Source: Staphylococcus lutrae
GTDB taxonomy: Bacteria; Bacillota; Bacilli; Staphylococcales; Staphylococcaceae
Direction: 5' to 3'
Length of the DNA stretch: 64,000 nt
Assembly (NCBI RefSeq): GCF_002101335.1
Contig: NZ_CP020773.1
Coordinates: 620,001 to 684,000, forward strand
Shown in pieces: positions 29,354-40,826 of this stretch. The notes beneath the pieces are model-generated. The model saw only the letters and a list, made by a program, of their open reading frames with translations. It did no database searches and had not been told where the DNA came from. Position numbers and translations under genes: made by a program. Position 1 is the first letter of the stretch. Every line of letters begins with the position of its first letter.

Positions 29354-30007
29354 TTATTTTCCTCCTTCACTATTTTTCTTAGTAGGAAGAACTTCACCAC
29401 GATAAATCCATACTTTAACACCTAACTTACCATAAGTAGTGTCGGCTTCTGCATGTGCATAGTCGATGTCTGCACGTAATGTATGAAGTGGTACAGTTCC
29501 TTCTGAATATTGTTCAGCACGCGCAATGTCTGCACCGCCTAAACGACCTGAAACTTGTGTTTTGATCCCTTTAGCACCTAATTTCATTGCTCTGCTAATC
29601 GCTTGCTTTTGCACACGACGGAATGAAGCACGGTTTTCTAATTGACGTGCAATGTTCTCAGCAACTAAACGCGCATCAAGGTCTACTTTCTTAATTTCCA
29701 CAACATTAATGTGAACTTTTTTATTAGTCAATTCATTTAATTTGTTGCGAAGTTTTTCGATTTCTGAACCGCCTTTACCAATAACCATACCTGGTTTACC
29801 AGTATGAATAGCGATATTAATACGGTTAGCAGCACGTTCGATCTCTACGTGAGATACTGATGCGTCTTTTAATGCTTTATCAATAAATTTACGAATTTTT
29901 AAATCTTCATGTAAAAGTGATGCAAAATCTTTCTCAGCGAACCATTTTGCTTCCCAATCACGGATTACACCAACACGAAGTCCGATTGGATTAATTTTTT
30001 GACCCAC
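29354..30007 (-). CDS. rpsC: 30S ribosomal protein S3
   Basis: 217 residues starting at GTG ([42 protein letters not shown]), 7 bases after AAGGAGG. The KH domain ([18 protein letters not shown], about residues 72-89) is followed by the C-terminal domain that lines the mRNA entry channel. It ends 2 bases before rplP. Confidence 0.97.
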   Translation of the reverse strand: MGQKINPIGLRVGVIRDWEAKWFAEKDFASLLHEDLKIRKFIDKALKDASVSHVEIERAANRINIAIHTGKPGMVIGKGGSEIEKLRNKLNELTNKKVHINVVEIKKVDLDARLVAENIARQLENRASFRRVQKQAISRAMKLGAKGIKTQVSGRLGGADIARAEQYSEGTVPLHTLRADIDYAHAEADTTYGKLGVKVWIYRGEVLPTKKNSEGGK

Positions 30008-30031
30008 GGTGTTCCCTCCTTAATATTTTGA

Positions 30032-30385
30032 TTAAGCTTCTTGAGCTTCCTCTTTACCATCACTTACAACGATAGTAATATGACTTGTTCTTTTGTTAAT
30101 CGCGCTCGCACGTCCTTGTGCACGTGGACGGAAACGTTTTAATGTTGGTCCTTCGTTAGCATATGCTTCTTTTACAACTAATTGATCCGTATTCATACCG
30201 TAGTTGTGTTCTGCATTAGCTAAAGCGGACATTAATAATTTTTCTACTACTGGAGAAGAAGCTTTATTTGTTAATTTCAAAATAGCTACTGCTTCTCTTA
30301 CATCTTTACCTCTAATTAGATCTAAAACTAATCTAACTTTACGAGGTGCGATTCTGATCGTTCTAGCAACCGCTTTTGCTTCCAT
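30032..30385 (-). CDS. rplV: 50S ribosomal protein L22
   Basis: 117 residues. The tip of the long loop ([27 protein letters not shown], about residues 82-108) narrows the peptide exit tunnel and is where macrolide-resistance changes occur; no insertion or duplication is visible. It lies between rpsS and rpsC. Confidence 0.97.
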   Translation of the reverse strand: MEAKAVARTIRIAPRKVRLVLDLIRGKDVREAVAILKLTNKASSPVVEKLLMSALANAEHNYGMNTDQLVVKEAYANEGPTLKRFRPRAQGRASAINKRTSHITIVVSDGKEEAQEA

Positions 30386-30417
30386 TCGTATTTCCTCCTC
30401 TACTTACTAGAAATGGT

Positions 30418-30696
30418 TTATCTTCTTGTTTTCTTGTCGTCTGCAGCATGTCCTTTGAAAGTACGTGTCGGAGCAAATTCACCTAATTTATGTCCAACCA
30501 TATCTTCCGTTACGTATACAGGTACATGTTTACGTCCGTCATATACTGCGAAAGTGTGTCCAATAAAGTTTGGGAAAATCGTTGAACGACGTGACCATGT
30601 TTTAATTACTTGCTTTTTCTCGCTATCGCCTTGCGCCTCAACTTTTTTCATTAAGTGATCATCGACGAAAGGTCCCTTTTTAATACTACGAGCCAT
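30418..30696 (-). CDS. rpsS: 30S ribosomal protein S19
   Basis: 92 residues ([83 protein letters not shown]). S19 pairs with S13 in the head of the 30S subunit. AAAGGAGG lies 8 bases upstream. Confidence 0.97.
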   Translation of the reverse strand: MARSIKKGPFVDDHLMKKVEAQGDSEKKQVIKTWSRRSTIFPNFIGHTFAVYDGRKHVPVYVTEDMVGHKLGEFAPTRTFKGHAADDKKTRR

Positions 30697-30760
30697 AGTG
30701 GCGCCTCCTTTCTTATTATGTGCGTGCAGCAGTTACGCCGCACACCCAAATAAGCTATTT

Positions 30761-31594
30761 TTATTTTCTCTTACGACCACGCACGATAAGTTTATCTGAA
30801 CGTTTTTTACCACGACGTGTTTTCTTACCAAGTGTTGGTTTACCCCATGGTGACATTGGAGATGGACGTCCGATTGGCGCACGACCTTCACCACCACCGT
30901 GAGGGTGATCATTAGGGTTCATTACAGAACCACGAACTGTTGGGCGTTTACCTAACCATCTAGATTTACCCGCTTTACCGATGTTAACAAGTTCGTGTTG
31001 CAAGTTACCAACTTGTCCAACTGTTGCGCGGCAAGTTGAAAGAATCATACGTACTTCACCAGAGCGAAGTCTTACAAGTACATATTTACCTTCTTTACCT
31101 AATACTTGTGCGCTTGCACCTGCTGAACGTGCAAGTTGTCCACCACGACCAGGTTTTAATTCGATATTGTGAATAACAGTACCCACTGGAATGTCCTTTA
31201 ATGGAAGTGCGTTCCCAACTTTAATGTCGGCTTCAGAACCACTTTCAATTAATTGACCTACTTCTAATCCTTTAGGGGCAATGATGTAACGTTTTTCACC
31301 ATCAGCATATACGATTAACGCAATGTTTGCTGAACGGTTTGGATCATATTGAATTGAATCCACTTTACCAGGAATTCCATCTTTGTTACGTTTGAAATCA
31401 ATAACACGGTATTGACGTTTGTGTCCGCCACCATGGTGACGTACTGTCAATTTACCTTGGTTGTTACGACCCGCTTTTTTCGGTAGCGGTTGTAATAATG
31501 ACTTTTCTGGTTCAGATTTTGTGATCTCAGCAAAATCCAAAGTAGTCATATTACGACGACCATTTGTAATTGGCTTATAATGTTTAAGAGCCAT
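30761..31594 (-). CDS. rplB: 50S ribosomal protein L2
   Basis: 277 residues. The conserved histidine region near the peptidyl transferase centre is visible as [34 protein letters not shown] (about 221-254). L2 holds the subunits together and supports peptide bond formation. Confidence 0.98.
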   Translation of the reverse strand: MALKHYKPITNGRRNMTTLDFAEITKSEPEKSLLQPLPKKAGRNNQGKLTVRHHGGGHKRQYRVIDFKRNKDGIPGKVDSIQYDPNRSANIALIVYADGEKRYIIAPKGLEVGQLIESGSEADIKVGNALPLKDIPVGTVIHNIELKPGRGGQLARSAGASAQVLGKEGKYVLVRLRSGEVRMILSTCRATVGQVGNLQHELVNIGKAGKSRWLGKRPTVRGSVMNPNDHPHGGGEGRAPIGRPSPMSPWGKPTLGKKTRRGKKRSDKLIVRGRKRK

Positions 31595-31626
31595 TGTCGC
31601 TTACCTCCTTATTGGTAATGATTTTA

Positions 31627-31902
31627 TTAGTTAAATAAGTCGATTTGACCTTCTTTGAGCGTCACAATCGCTTTACGGCGTTTGTTTGTATAGCCTTGAT
31701 AACGGCCCATACGTTTTTTCTTTGGTTTGTAATTGATAATGTTGACATTAGCAACTTTTACTTCAAAGATTTCTTCAACTGCTTTTTTTACTTGTGTTTT
31801 GTTCGCACGAACGTCTACATCAAAAGTATATTTATCTTCACTCATAGCCACAGATGACTTCTCAGTGATTACGGGGCGCTTTAGAATGTCTCTAGCTTCC
31901 AT
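31627..31902 (-). CDS. rplW: 50S ribosomal protein L23
   Basis: 91 residues ([50 protein letters not shown]). L23 is the main docking point for trigger factor and SRP at the tunnel exit. Its ATG overlaps the rplD stop (TAATG). Confidence 0.97.
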   Translation of the reverse strand: MEARDILKRPVITEKSSVAMSEDKYTFDVDVRANKTQVKKAVEEIFEVKVANVNIINYKPKKKRMGRYQGYTNKRRKAIVTLKEGQIDLFN

Positions 31903-32525
31903 TATCCGAGCACCTCCTCAACTTTTTTAGCTGCTGCTTCAGTAATTAATACACTGTCAGCATGTGTAAGGTCTAATACGTTTAAACCTTCAGGTGTTGT
32001 GATTTGTACACCTGGGATGTTACGTGCTGATAACTCAACATTGACATCTTCACCCACTGTGACAACCAACACTTTTTTAGGTAATTCTAAGTTTGTTAAT
32101 GTCGTTTTGAATTCTTTTGTTTTTGGCGCTTCTAAATTAAAGCTATCCACAATTTTGAATTCATTTTCTTGTACTTTGTAAGAAATTGCAGAGCGTAATG
32201 CTAGACGACGCATTTTCTTAGGCAATTTGTAGCCGTAGCTTCTTGGTGTTGGTCCAAATACAACACCACCACCACGCCATTGTGGGGCACGAATTGTACC
32301 TTGACGCGCACGTCCTGTACCTTTTTGTCTCCATGGTTTACGTCCACCGCCTCGAACAGCTGAACGATTTTTCACCGCGTGAGTCCCTTGACGTAATGAC
32401 GCACGTTGTAATTTAATTGCTTCGAACAATACTTCATTATTAGGTTCAATTGCGAATACTGCATCGCTAAGTTCTACTGTTCCGGCTTTTGAACCATCAA
32501 CTTTAAATACATCATAATTTGCCAT
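31902..32525 (-). CDS. rplD: 50S ribosomal protein L4
   Basis: 207 residues. The extended tunnel loop ([39 protein letters not shown], about 53-91) is unaltered. L4 reaches into the peptide tunnel and in some bacteria also controls the S10 operon. Confidence 0.97.
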   Translation of the reverse strand: MANYDVFKVDGSKAGTVELSDAVFAIEPNNEVLFEAIKLQRASLRQGTHAVKNRSAVRGGGRKPWRQKGTGRARQGTIRAPQWRGGGVVFGPTPRSYGYKLPKKMRRLALRSAISYKVQENEFKIVDSFNLEAPKTKEFKTTLTNLELPKKVLVVTVGEDVNVELSARNIPGVQITTPEGLNVLDLTHADSVLITEAAAKKVEEVLG

Positions 32526-32551
32526 TATGCATTTCCTCCTTTCACTACTAA

Positions 32552-33211
32552 TTATGAATTAGCTTTAACCGCTGATTGGATTTGAACAAAACCTTTTTTA
32601 GGTCCAGGTACATTACCTTTAACTAAAATAACGTTGTTTTCCGTGTCAACTTGAACAACTTCTAAGTTTTGAACAGTGACTGTATTACCACCCATACGAC
32701 CTGGTAATTTTTGTCCTTTAAATACGCGTGATGCATCTGATGCCATCCCTATAGAACCTGGCGCTCTGTGGAAATGAGAACCATGTGACATAGGTCCACG
32801 TGATTGATTATGGCGTTTGATTGCACCTTGGAAACCTTTACCTTTTGAAGTTCCTGTTACGTCAATAATGTCGCCAACTTCAAATGTATCTACTGAGACT
32901 TCTTGACCGACTTCGTATTCATCCACATTCATGTTTCTGAATTCACGAATGAAGCGCTTAGGTGCTGTGTCAGCCTTTTTAGCGTGACCTTCAGCTGCTT
33001 TAGTCGCATATTTGTTTGTTTTTCTACCTTTTTTATATGCTTCTTTGTTTTCGAATCCGATTTGGATTGCGTTGTAACCGTCAACCTCAACCGTTTTCTT
33101 TTGTAATACAACGTTTTCTTTTGCTTCTACTACTGTTACTGGGATTAAATTACCGTTCTCATCGAACACTTGTGTCATCCCAATTTTTCTTCCTAAGATT
33201 CCTTTGGTCAT
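32552..33211 (-). CDS. rplC: 50S ribosomal protein L3
   Basis: 219 residues ([53 protein letters not shown]). The loop near the peptidyl transferase centre ([37 protein letters not shown], about 133-169), where linezolid and pleuromutilin resistance arises, looks ordinary. It is the second gene of the S10 operon. Confidence 0.98.
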   Translation of the reverse strand: MTKGILGRKIGMTQVFDENGNLIPVTVVEAKENVVLQKKTVEVDGYNAIQIGFENKEAYKKGRKTNKYATKAAEGHAKKADTAPKRFIREFRNMNVDEYEVGQEVSVDTFEVGDIIDVTGTSKGKGFQGAIKRHNQSRGPMSHGSHFHRAPGSIGMASDASRVFKGQKLPGRMGGNTVTVQNLEVVQVDTENNVILVKGNVPGPKKGFVQIQSAVKANS

Positions 33212-33238
33212 CGAAAGTCCACCTCCTAAAATTTTCTA

Positions 33239-33677
<439 letters not shown>

Positions 33678-33683
33678 TTAGAC

Positions 33684-33712
33684 ATGATACATGAAAAATT
33701 TCAACTTCGCAA
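33684..33712 (-). promoter_or_regulatory. Candidate promoter of the S10 operon
   Basis: TTGCGA (33712-33707) and TATCAT (33689-33684) with a 17-base spacer, about 140 bases before rpsJ. The stretch 33713-33989 holds no other clear feature. Confidence 0.65.
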
Positions 33713-33989
33713 CTATTTATGCAAAGTTTTTCACGTCTAATTCACATACCTCATTATTTTACTTGAATTAAGTGATAAGTTCAATACTTTCATGTAAATT
33801 TTTTACGCTTTTATTCTTACTTTTTGTTTCTTTTCTTTTAAACAACTATAATAGGATTAAATCGTTTTTAATGGCTCATATGCGTTTGTATGAATCCCTT
33901 TTAAATTTAGTATTGGGCTCTAAACGATACGATGCGTTCGCACATTATAATCAATTCATATGCTTTGACATATAAAGGAGTGACTCGTT

Positions 33990-34370
33990 TTGACTAAAAA
34001 CGCTAAAACAGCTTTAATCATTTTATCTCTTATTGCACTTGTCTCCGAGTTTGTAACTGGTTTTCCATTTTTAGGAGGGTGGTACGTCCTTGCATTAGGG
34101 TGGCAACCATTGATGTTCAATGCCTTCATTTACTTCGTTATGGTTTTAATTTTTATTTTTGACCGTCAAAATACGATTCGTCCAATGCTCTTTATACCCG
34201 GGTTTGGAATTGTTGCCAGTATGCTTGCGTTTATTCCTATCGTCGGTATGCTGCTCCATTGGTTGATGTTTATCTTAGTTCTACTCTTGTTAATTGTTCT
34301 ATTCATCACACCCGTGTATTTAAAATCATCGCAAGCCCGTGTGATTTATTCAAAAAAAACACGTCGCTAA
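33990..34370 (+). CDS. Small membrane protein of unknown function
   Basis: 126 residues from a TTG start 9 bases after AAGGAG. Four hydrophobic segments are visible: ALIILSLIALVSEFVTGF, ALGWQPLMFNAFIYFVMVLIFIF, MLFIPGFGIVASMLAFIPIVGMLL and WLMFILVLLLLIVLFITPVYL. The tail is basic (RVIYSKKTRR). No catalytic motif is seen. It is transcribed away from the S10 operon, alone between rpsJ and the purine permease, a position also held by a hypothetical gene in other staphylococci. Confidence 0.8.
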   Translation: MTKNAKTALIILSLIALVSEFVTGFPFLGGWYVLALGWQPLMFNAFIYFVMVLIFIFDRQNTIRPMLFIPGFGIVASMLAFIPIVGMLLHWLMFILVLLLLIVLFITPVYLKSSQARVIYSKKTRR

Positions 34371-34689
34371 TCAAAAATCAATACACATTTTAAAAACGAC
34401 GGGATGCATTCGTAAGGCGTACCGTCGTTTGATTGACTGATATATTCATCTAAGTTCCTCTTGCTTATCACCGCTAACCGAACGATACAGCAATTCCTCC
34501 ACGCTACATATGTTTCTCTAGATAGCAATTTGAATGTCATACAGCATGACATTTTCCCTATCCTTTCGTAGTGATGCATTCAGTTGTGAATCATCAGTGC
34601 TTGTTTTTCATTGAATTCAGATGGCTCATATTAATAGGAAAAGACTGGCTATGCTTTGAGCGCACTTCCAGTCTTTTCGTCTATCTATT
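34371..34689. other. Gap between two convergent genes
   Basis: No gene. It holds AAACGACGG (34394-34402)/CCGTCGTTT (34422-34430), a likely terminator for the plus-strand gene, and the permease terminator at 34639-34677. Confidence 0.65.
34639..34677 (-). terminator. Terminator of the purine permease gene
   Basis: AAAAGACTGG (34639-34648) pairs perfectly with CCAGTCTTTT (34668-34677); each strand ends in a short T-run, so it may act both ways. Confidence 0.75.
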
Positions 34690-36024
34690 TTAGCCGTGTA
34701 CAAATGCGAAATATAAAATAAAGATCACCATGAGTCCGTACATAATTGGATGAACTTCTTTATGACGTTTCGTTAACACCATAGTAATTGGATAGAAAAT
34801 AAAGCCACATGCAATACCTGTTGCAATCGAATAGGATAGCGGCATCATAATAATGGTAATGAACGCCGGCACAGCCACTTCAAAGCGTTTCCAACTAATT
34901 TCAGCTAGATTGGATGCCATTAACACACCTACGACAACAAGTGCTGGTGTTGTCACAGCTGGTGTTACAACTGCCATTAATGGGTTGAAGAATAAAGCAA
35001 GTAAGAAACAGAAACCTGTAATAATACTCGCAAACCCTGTCCGCGCCCCTACAGCAACGCCCGAAGTAGATTCAATATATGACGTCGTTGTTGTTGTACC
35101 AAACACAGCCCCCACCATTGTCGCAAGTGAATCTGAGAATAAAGCGCGTCCTGCACGCGGAAGTTTGTTGTCCTTCATGATTCCCGCTTGTGAGGCAACG
35201 GCAACAATTGTACCTGCTGTATCAAAGAAATCTATAAATAAGAATGTGAGTATGACGATTAAAAATTGAATCGTGAATAATTGTGTTGGATCTTGAAACG
35301 ATTCGAATGCTGCTCCAAATGTTGGCGCAATACTTGGGACTTTACCAACGATTGCATGAGGCGGTGCAATTTGTTGCGTCACTAAACCCGCAATCGCTGT
35401 CACGACCATCCCGATGAAAATCGCCCCTGGAATTTTCTTCGCATAAAGAATCACTGTAATCATAATACCAAAAACAGCGAGCAATACGTTAGGGTCCGTA
35501 ATTTTACCTAATGTCACTAATGTCGCGTCTTGCTTTTGAATTAAACCTGAACTTTGTAAACCAACGAATGTAATGAATAAACCGATTCCAGCTGAAACAG
35601 CCATCTTCATTTCAAATGGGATTGCATTAATAATTGTTTCCCTTAAACCCGTTGCTGTAAGGACAGAAAAAATCAATCCCGAGAAAAACACACCTGTTAA
35701 ACCTGTTTGCCACGGTATGCCCATTGTCAAAACAACTGTAAAGGCGAAGAACGCATTCAACCCCATCCCCGGTGCTAAAGCAATGGGATATCTCGCAATA
35801 ATACCCATAAACAAACATCCCACAAACGCCGCCAATGCCGTTGCTACAAAAATTGCACCTTGATCCATTTTAAGATGCTCTGGCACATCCTTTACGCCAG
35901 CAAGGCTTAAAATTTGCGGATTGACAGCCAAAATATATGCCATGGAAAGAAACGTCGTTAAACCACCAAGAATCTCTCGACGATAATTCGTTTGGTGTTC
36001 ATCAAATTGAAAGTACTTTTTCAC
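34690..36024 (-). CDS. pbuG: NCS2-family purine (guanine/hypoxanthine) permease
   Basis: 444 residues with about 12 to 14 membrane segments. AzgA-like signatures are GGLTTFLSMAYILAVNP (about 20-36), ALAPGMGLNAFFAFTVVL (about 82-99), FIDFFDTAGTIVAVASQAG (about 262-280) and TTTTSYIESTSGVAVGARTGFASIITG (about 312-338). The family imports hypoxanthine, guanine or adenine by proton symport. It is monocistronic. A PurR-box-like CCGAAC site lies upstream. The exact substrate cannot be read from the sequence. Confidence 0.9.
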   Translation of the reverse strand: MKKYFQFDEHQTNYRREILGGLTTFLSMAYILAVNPQILSLAGVKDVPEHLKMDQGAIFVATALAAFVGCLFMGIIARYPIALAPGMGLNAFFAFTVVLTMGIPWQTGLTGVFFSGLIFSVLTATGLRETIINAIPFEMKMAVSAGIGLFITFVGLQSSGLIQKQDATLVTLGKITDPNVLLAVFGIMITVILYAKKIPGAIFIGMVVTAIAGLVTQQIAPPHAIVGKVPSIAPTFGAAFESFQDPTQLFTIQFLIVILTFLFIDFFDTAGTIVAVASQAGIMKDNKLPRAGRALFSDSLATMVGAVFGTTTTTSYIESTSGVAVGARTGFASIITGFCFLLALFFNPLMAVVTPAVTTPALVVVGVLMASNLAEISWKRFEVAVPAFITIIMMPLSYSIATGIACGFIFYPITMVLTKRHKEVHPIMYGLMVIFILYFAFVHG

Positions 36025-36089
36025 TATTATTTTCTCCTTTAAATGAAATACTTCAATAGTCTAATACGTTTGCCATCGAATTTCAATAC

Positions 36090-36130
36090 TTTTCCGAACT
36101 TTAAATTAAAAAAACCAATTTTCGTTCGAT
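36090..36130 (-). promoter_or_regulatory. Possible PurR boxes upstream of pbuG
   Basis: TTTTCCGAACTTT (about 36090-36102) matches the PurR box consensus core CCGAAC with A/T flanks. A weaker inverted box (GTTCGA at 36124-36129) follows after 24 bases. The spacing is larger than in proven pairs, so this is tentative. Confidence 0.35.
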
Positions 36131-36145
36131 TTTTAATCGTATCAA

Positions 36146-38278
36146 TTACAATTTCAACCCTTTCAACATCTCTTTAAACGGATTGTTTTCTAATTCATCT
36201 TCTTTCATGTATTTTTTCATTTCTCGTTTAGATACTTTATCTTTACCTTTATTTTTAAAGCGTTGATCCATATGTTCTTGTGTTTCAGTATATCCACAGA
36301 CACAACGATACGTGGCCTGTTTCCCTATCCCGAACTTCGTCAATTTCTTTTTACATTGCGGACATCTTGCATTTGTTTTCACTTTGACACCTTTTTTCGT
36401 TTTACAAGATGGATCTTGACAGACTAGCATAGAACCGTTTTTCGTATTCACTTTTAACATCAATTTACCACAAGTTGGGCACTCGGCAGATGTTAAGTTA
36501 TCGTGTCTATATTTTTGTTCACTCATTTTAATAGTCTCAATGATTTCGTGTGTAAAACGTTTCATTTCTTTTATGAACTGTTCAGCCTTATACTGTCCCT
36601 TTTCAATTTGTAACAGTTTGTCTTCCCATTCTGCAGTTAAACGTGGTGAAGTTAACGCGGGAGGCGCAAGTTCTAATATTTGTTTCCCTTTTGAAGTGAC
36701 TTTAATTTTGCCATCCTGACTTTCAATTGCATTCATATTAAACAATTTGTCAATGATATCCGCACGTGTTGCAACAGTTCCAATCCCACCTGTCGCTTTA
36801 AGTGTTTGTGCAGATTTTTTATCTTTTAAATCAAAAAATTTATCCGGTCGTTCCATCGCTTTAAGCAATGTTCCCTCATTAAAATAAGCTGGCGGTGTGG
36901 TTTCATGAGCGACAATGTTCAATCGCCCGACTGAATATGTCTCTCCCTGTTGGAAGCGGACCGTTTTAGCTGTTACATCTTGATCTTGTTGCATTTTTTT
37001 AAAACCAAGGTCAGTCACGATTTGAGATTGATATGAAAATGGGTAACCCGCGATATCTACTTTCACTTGTTGAACCCGATAACGAAAGGCTGGTAATAAA
37101 GCTTCTAAAAATCGTTGTGCAATCATTAAATATATTTTTTGTTCGTTAGGTGACAAGTCGGCCATATTTGCACGGACTTCTGTTGGAATAATGGCATGGT
37201 GATCAGAGACTTTTTGGTTGTTAATGAATGCTAATTTTTTAGCAAAGGGTTGTTTGATCACTTCACGTGCATAGGGCATCAAATCTGTACCCATTGTCGC
37301 TTGTACGCGCTCTTTTAATGTATCGAACATGTCGGTCGTCAAATAATTAGAATCTGTTCGTGGATAGGTCACTAATTTATGACGCTCATACAATTGTTGA
37401 AGTGTATTCAATGTTTGTTTTGCCCCTAAACGGTACTTTTGATATGCCGCTTGTTGCAAATCAGTTAAATTAAACAGCGGATTCGGGTACGTTTTTTTAT
37501 CCTTTTCTTGAACTTCAACGATTGTAGCTGTTCCATTTTTCACGTCTTGTACGATTGATTCTAATTGCTGACGTGCCATTATTCTTTTTTCATGTTGGTA
37601 CGTCATTGCCACACCATTCACTTCCGCTTCCAATGTGAAGTATGTCTGTGGTTTAAAATTTTTAATCTGCGCTTGACGCATCGCAATCAGTTGAATTGTT
37701 GGTGTTTGAACACGCCCGAGTGACAGTTGTGCATCATATTTTGTCGTCAGTGCACGTGTCGCATTAATCCCTACAATCCAATCTGCTTCGCTTCTCGCCA
37801 ATGCAGCTTGATATAAATCATAATAGGCGCGGCCATCTTTCAAATTTTTAAACCCTTCTTTAATGGCTTTCGGTGTGACAGAACTGATCCACAATCGTTT
37901 AATCGGCTTTTTTACATGGGCCTTATCAATAATCAGGCGAGCGACGAGCTCACCTTCACGTCCTGCGTCAGTAGCAATAATGATTTCTTTAACGTCCGAC
38001 CGCTTCATTAAATGCTGTACGGTATTAAATTGTTTCTTCGTCTTTCCAATGACAACGGATTTCATTTGTTTCGGAATAATCGGTAAGTCTTGCAACACCC
38101 ATTGCTGATATTTTTTATCATATTGCTCCGGTGTCGCATTGGTCACGAGATGCCCTAGTGCCCAAGTGACAATATATTTTTGATTTTCAAAATAGCCCTC
38201 TTTACGTGTTCCAACGTTTAACGCGCTCGCAATGTCGCGCCCTACTGATGGCTTTTCAGCGAGTATCAATGCCTTCAT
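36146..38278 (-). CDS. topB: DNA topoisomerase III
   Basis: 710 residues, type IA. The Toprim domain (about 1-135) has [11 protein letters not shown] and [15 protein letters not shown]. The active-site tyrosine lies in [16 protein letters not shown] (about 305-320). The C-terminus holds cysteine pairs (CPTCGKLM...[14 protein letters not shown]...CVCG, about 600-665), zinc-ribbon-like. It decatenates DNA and resolves recombination intermediates. It is a single gene between pbuG and a divergent GNAT gene. Confidence 0.96.
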   Translation of the reverse strand: MKALILAEKPSVGRDIASALNVGTRKEGYFENQKYIVTWALGHLVTNATPEQYDKKYQQWVLQDLPIIPKQMKSVVIGKTKKQFNTVQHLMKRSDVKEIIIATDAGREGELVARLIIDKAHVKKPIKRLWISSVTPKAIKEGFKNLKDGRAYYDLYQAALARSEADWIVGINATRALTTKYDAQLSLGRVQTPTIQLIAMRQAQIKNFKPQTYFTLEAEVNGVAMTYQHEKRIMARQQLESIVQDVKNGTATIVEVQEKDKKTYPNPLFNLTDLQQAAYQKYRLGAKQTLNTLQQLYERHKLVTYPRTDSNYLTTDMFDTLKERVQATMGTDLMPYAREVIKQPFAKKLAFINNQKVSDHHAIIPTEVRANMADLSPNEQKIYLMIAQRFLEALLPAFRYRVQQVKVDIAGYPFSYQSQIVTDLGFKKMQQDQDVTAKTVRFQQGETYSVGRLNIVAHETTPPAYFNEGTLLKAMERPDKFFDLKDKKSAQTLKATGGIGTVATRADIIDKLFNMNAIESQDGKIKVTSKGKQILELAPPALTSPRLTAEWEDKLLQIEKGQYKAEQFIKEMKRFTHEIIETIKMSEQKYRHDNLTSAECPTCGKLMLKVNTKNGSMLVCQDPSCKTKKGVKVKTNARCPQCKKKLTKFGIGKQATYRCVCGYTETQEHMDQRFKNKGKDKVSKREMKKYMKEDELENNPFKEMLKGLKL

Positions 38279-38424
38279 AATGACTTCTCCTCCAAATTTT
38301 TATTTATCGTCATTCCTATTTTTATTGTTCATAGGGATGTATGGCTTCGTATCAGGTTATTTTATCCCCTTTGCACCTAACATATCGCACTTTATTCCCT
38401 TACAAGTTACTTTCTTTTCATATA

Positions 38425-38445
38425 TAAAAAACTTATAATAACCTT
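38425..38445 (+). promoter_or_regulatory. Candidate -10 region of the GNAT gene
   Basis: A TATAAT-like hexamer in an AT-rich stretch (AAACTTATAATAACC) about 30 bases before the AAGGAGG ribosome site. No good -35 is seen. Confidence 0.4.
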
Positions 38446-38470
38446 AAGTATATCATTAAGGAGGCACAGG

Positions 38471-39331
38471 ATGAAGATATCTCAAGTCACTTCCACTCAA
38501 GCCGTTGCGTCATTTATACAAAAGCACGTAACAGAAGATTCCTCATACACAAACAAGTTACCATTAGATGACGAAGTGGCCCTACAACGTTTTTTAGTAG
38601 AAGTCACAAATGACTCAGGTCTATGTGTCGTAGAATCACAAGATGACATTCAGATGTTGCTCCTTTGTACGGCCTATTCTGAAAATCGATACAAAGTCAT
38701 TGGACCTATCATCAAAACAGGTTATCAACCGACACCTGATGCATTGATACAACTATTTGACACGCTCACTGCACAGCACCTTCAACCTTCTACGTATTAT
38801 TTTGCTTTTGCAGCACAACAAGAAAATACAAAAGCATTGATAAAGGCGATTGGCGCTTCGTATACATTTACAGATTATTATTTAGAAACAACTCAAGATT
38901 TAGGAGAGACTTTAAATAGCCACCATATGATTCCTTATTCCAAAGCGTATTATCGCTATTTTCAAAAATTACATGAAGATAACTTTACACATCATGCCAT
39001 GACAGCAAAAGAAATTGTGTCGACTTTAGATGCACAACACGAGCTCGTCTTATATATGGCAGAAGGCATTTTGAAAGGATATCTTTATTTAGTTTATGAT
39101 ACAGCACAACAGCATGCAGAAATTAAATATTTCTCTAGTCATACAGATTATCGTTTGAAAGGCATTGCGTTTGACTTGATTCAACATGCGATTCATCGTG
39201 CACTGTCGCGCCCAGATATCAATCGCGTTTATTTTAAAATCCGCAGTAAAAATCATCGCCTTGTGGAGCGTTTTCATGAGCTTGGTTTCCGCATTACTTC
39301 AGAATATGAAAAGTATAAAATTTATAAATAA
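38471..39331 (+). CDS. GNAT-family N-acetyltransferase, substrate unknown
   Basis: 286 residues. The C-terminal half (about 150-286) is a GNAT domain: KYFSSHTDYRLKGIAFDLIQHAIHRALSRPDINRVYFKIRSKNHRLVERFHELGFRITSEYEKYKIYK, with the acetyl-CoA loop near R-L-K-G-I and the typical N-x-x-x-x-F-x-x-x-G-F end. The N-terminal half is a diverged GNAT-like region, so the protein may be a tandem-fold member. AAGGAGG precedes the ATG. It is monocistronic and ends at a strong terminator. Confidence 0.85.
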   Translation: MKISQVTSTQAVASFIQKHVTEDSSYTNKLPLDDEVALQRFLVEVTNDSGLCVVESQDDIQMLLLCTAYSENRYKVIGPIIKTGYQPTPDALIQLFDTLTAQHLQPSTYYFAFAAQQENTKALIKAIGASYTFTDYYLETTQDLGETLNSHHMIPYSKAYYRYFQKLHEDNFTHHAMTAKEIVSTLDAQHELVLYMAEGILKGYLYLVYDTAQQHAEIKYFSSHTDYRLKGIAFDLIQHAIHRALSRPDINRVYFKIRSKNHRLVERFHELGFRITSEYEKYKIYK

Positions 39332-39346
39332 GATGACGATCAGACC

Positions 39347-39385
39347 CGTACGTAGCGTTTCATCCATCCGCTACGTACGATTTTT
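39347..39385 (+). terminator. Bidirectional terminator between GNAT and AEC genes
   Basis: CGTACGTAGCG (39347-39357) pairs perfectly with CGCTACGTACG (39369-39379), followed by ATTTTTTAT on the plus strand. Confidence 0.88.
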
Positions 39386-39460
39386 TATATGCTTATTCTA
39401 GATATACATTTGAGCATCACAGCAAATGTATTGACGTATGACCCCCGCCTTCTTCTCAAC

Positions 39461-40372
39461 TTATCGGACAAACCAATATTGATAACAATAGAGTATCACG
39501 ATACTGATTACAATCGTGACATTGCTCGCCATGGCGATCACGGGCAGTGTACGATATTTGAATTGTACGGCATAAGATAATGCCGCTACACCAACAGGAA
39601 GTAACCAAATCAACTGCAATGTCGTTTTAATCATGTCATCTTCGACAGGTAAGAAAAAGTAAACCAATGTCCCAAAGAACAGTCCAAATCCATAATGCAA
39701 AGCTAAGTATTTTAAAGTCAGTGGTAAAAAGCGACGTTCAATTTTAAAGTCCATCAATACACCTAGTAATATCATCGAAAGTGGCAAATTCGCTTGTCCT
39801 AAAATCTCAAAAAAATCAATCGCCATCGCCGGCAAATGGAGACTGAAAATGTTCAATAAAAGCATGATAAGGTAAGTCATGAGTGGCACTGACTTCACCA
39901 TATTGAATCCAATCTGTCGTGGGTTCAAACCACCACCCACTTGTTTAAAATAGCTCGCAGCAAAGTAAGTCAAGCCGAACATCACCACTGCGCCACCAAT
40001 ATCTGCCATTCCGAAGTACAACAATCCTTTTTCAGGCCAAATTTGTTGTACAAGCGGGTACGCAAAAATACCGATATTTAACGCTGCCATCATCGTCGCT
40101 ACTGTCCCTCTTACTTCGTTATTGTATTTTATAAACAGGTAGGCAATCAGTATTTTTGTGACGATTCCGTATAACACCATCATAACGGGCAAAACGGCTA
40201 ATGATAAACTTAGATGAACATGATTTAAATTGACAATGACAACTGAAGGTAATGTGACATTCAGTACGAGCACCGAAATAACCCGACTATCTTTCCCATT
40301 AATGAAACCCAAACGTTTTAAGGTATAACCGAGTGCAATCAAAAATAAAATCATCAAAAATCGCTCTGTCAT
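39461..40372 (-). CDS. AEC-family permease (auxin efflux carrier-like)
   Basis: 303 residues with about ten membrane segments in two halves of five. The features NGKDSRVISVLVLNVTLPSVVIVNLNH (about 25-51) and LGQANLPLSMILLGVLMDF (about 190-208) are typical of the Mem_trans domain of AEC transporters, which export malate or other organic acids in Firmicutes. The substrate is not predictable. It is monocistronic and convergent with the GNAT gene. Confidence 0.88.
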   Translation of the reverse strand: MTERFLMILFLIALGYTLKRLGFINGKDSRVISVLVLNVTLPSVVIVNLNHVHLSLSLAVLPVMMVLYGIVTKILIAYLFIKYNNEVRGTVATMMAALNIGIFAYPLVQQIWPEKGLLYFGMADIGGAVVMFGLTYFAASYFKQVGGGLNPRQIGFNMVKSVPLMTYLIMLLLNIFSLHLPAMAIDFFEILGQANLPLSMILLGVLMDFKIERRFLPLTLKYLALHYGFGLFFGTLVYFFLPVEDDMIKTTLQLIWLLPVGVAALSYAVQFKYRTLPVIAMASNVTIVISIVILYCYQYWFVR

Positions 40373-40483
40373 GCAATCCCCCCTTCAAATAAAGTTAATT
40401 TTATGTTGTTGTAAAAAGATTTAATTTAACAATACTTACATGCTATAATAGTGAAGATTGATATAAGGAGGTGCCGGCACTTT

Positions 40484-40660
40484 ATGAACTTAGAACAACA
40501 GTTACAAGAGCTGAAAATGGATTATATACGTTTACAGGATGATCTTGAAAAACGTGAATCCACATCTCAACAAGTCGATCCACTCATTAAACAACTTGAA
40601 CAACTTGAACTTCAAATGGCCACAGTTCGTCAACAGCTTCATCAGCAAGATCATTTATAG
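40484..40660 (+). CDS. Small coiled-coil protein (SE1832-like family)
   Basis: 58 residues from ATG 40484 (MNLEQQLQELKMDYIRLQDDLEKRESTSQQVDPLIKQLEQLELQMATVRQQL), 12 bases after AAGGAGG. It is almost entirely heptad-like and glutamine/leucine rich, so a helical dimer is likely. It resembles short conserved staphylococcal proteins of unknown function. A TATAAT lies at 40444-40449. The upstream in-frame ATG at 40451 precedes the ribosome site. Confidence 0.8.
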   Translation: MNLEQQLQELKMDYIRLQDDLEKRESTSQQVDPLIKQLEQLELQMATVRQQLHQQDHL

Positions 40661-40826
40661 TGTGGCACTTGTTGTTCAAATTAAAATAGATGACATGCAA
40701 CGTACATGTGATTCAATCGCTCAACTTCATGTGTCGTTCGCCAAGTCAAGATGCTGTCACTTTCAATCTTTATAGAATTTGTCCAACACTTGACTACTTC
40801 AGCAAGAAATAGAAAGGATGTACTTC

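Noticed and set aside
36025..36145. Purine riboswitch upstream of pbuG
   Set aside because: The 120-base region lacks the conserved three-way junction segments and has no terminator-antiterminator pair.
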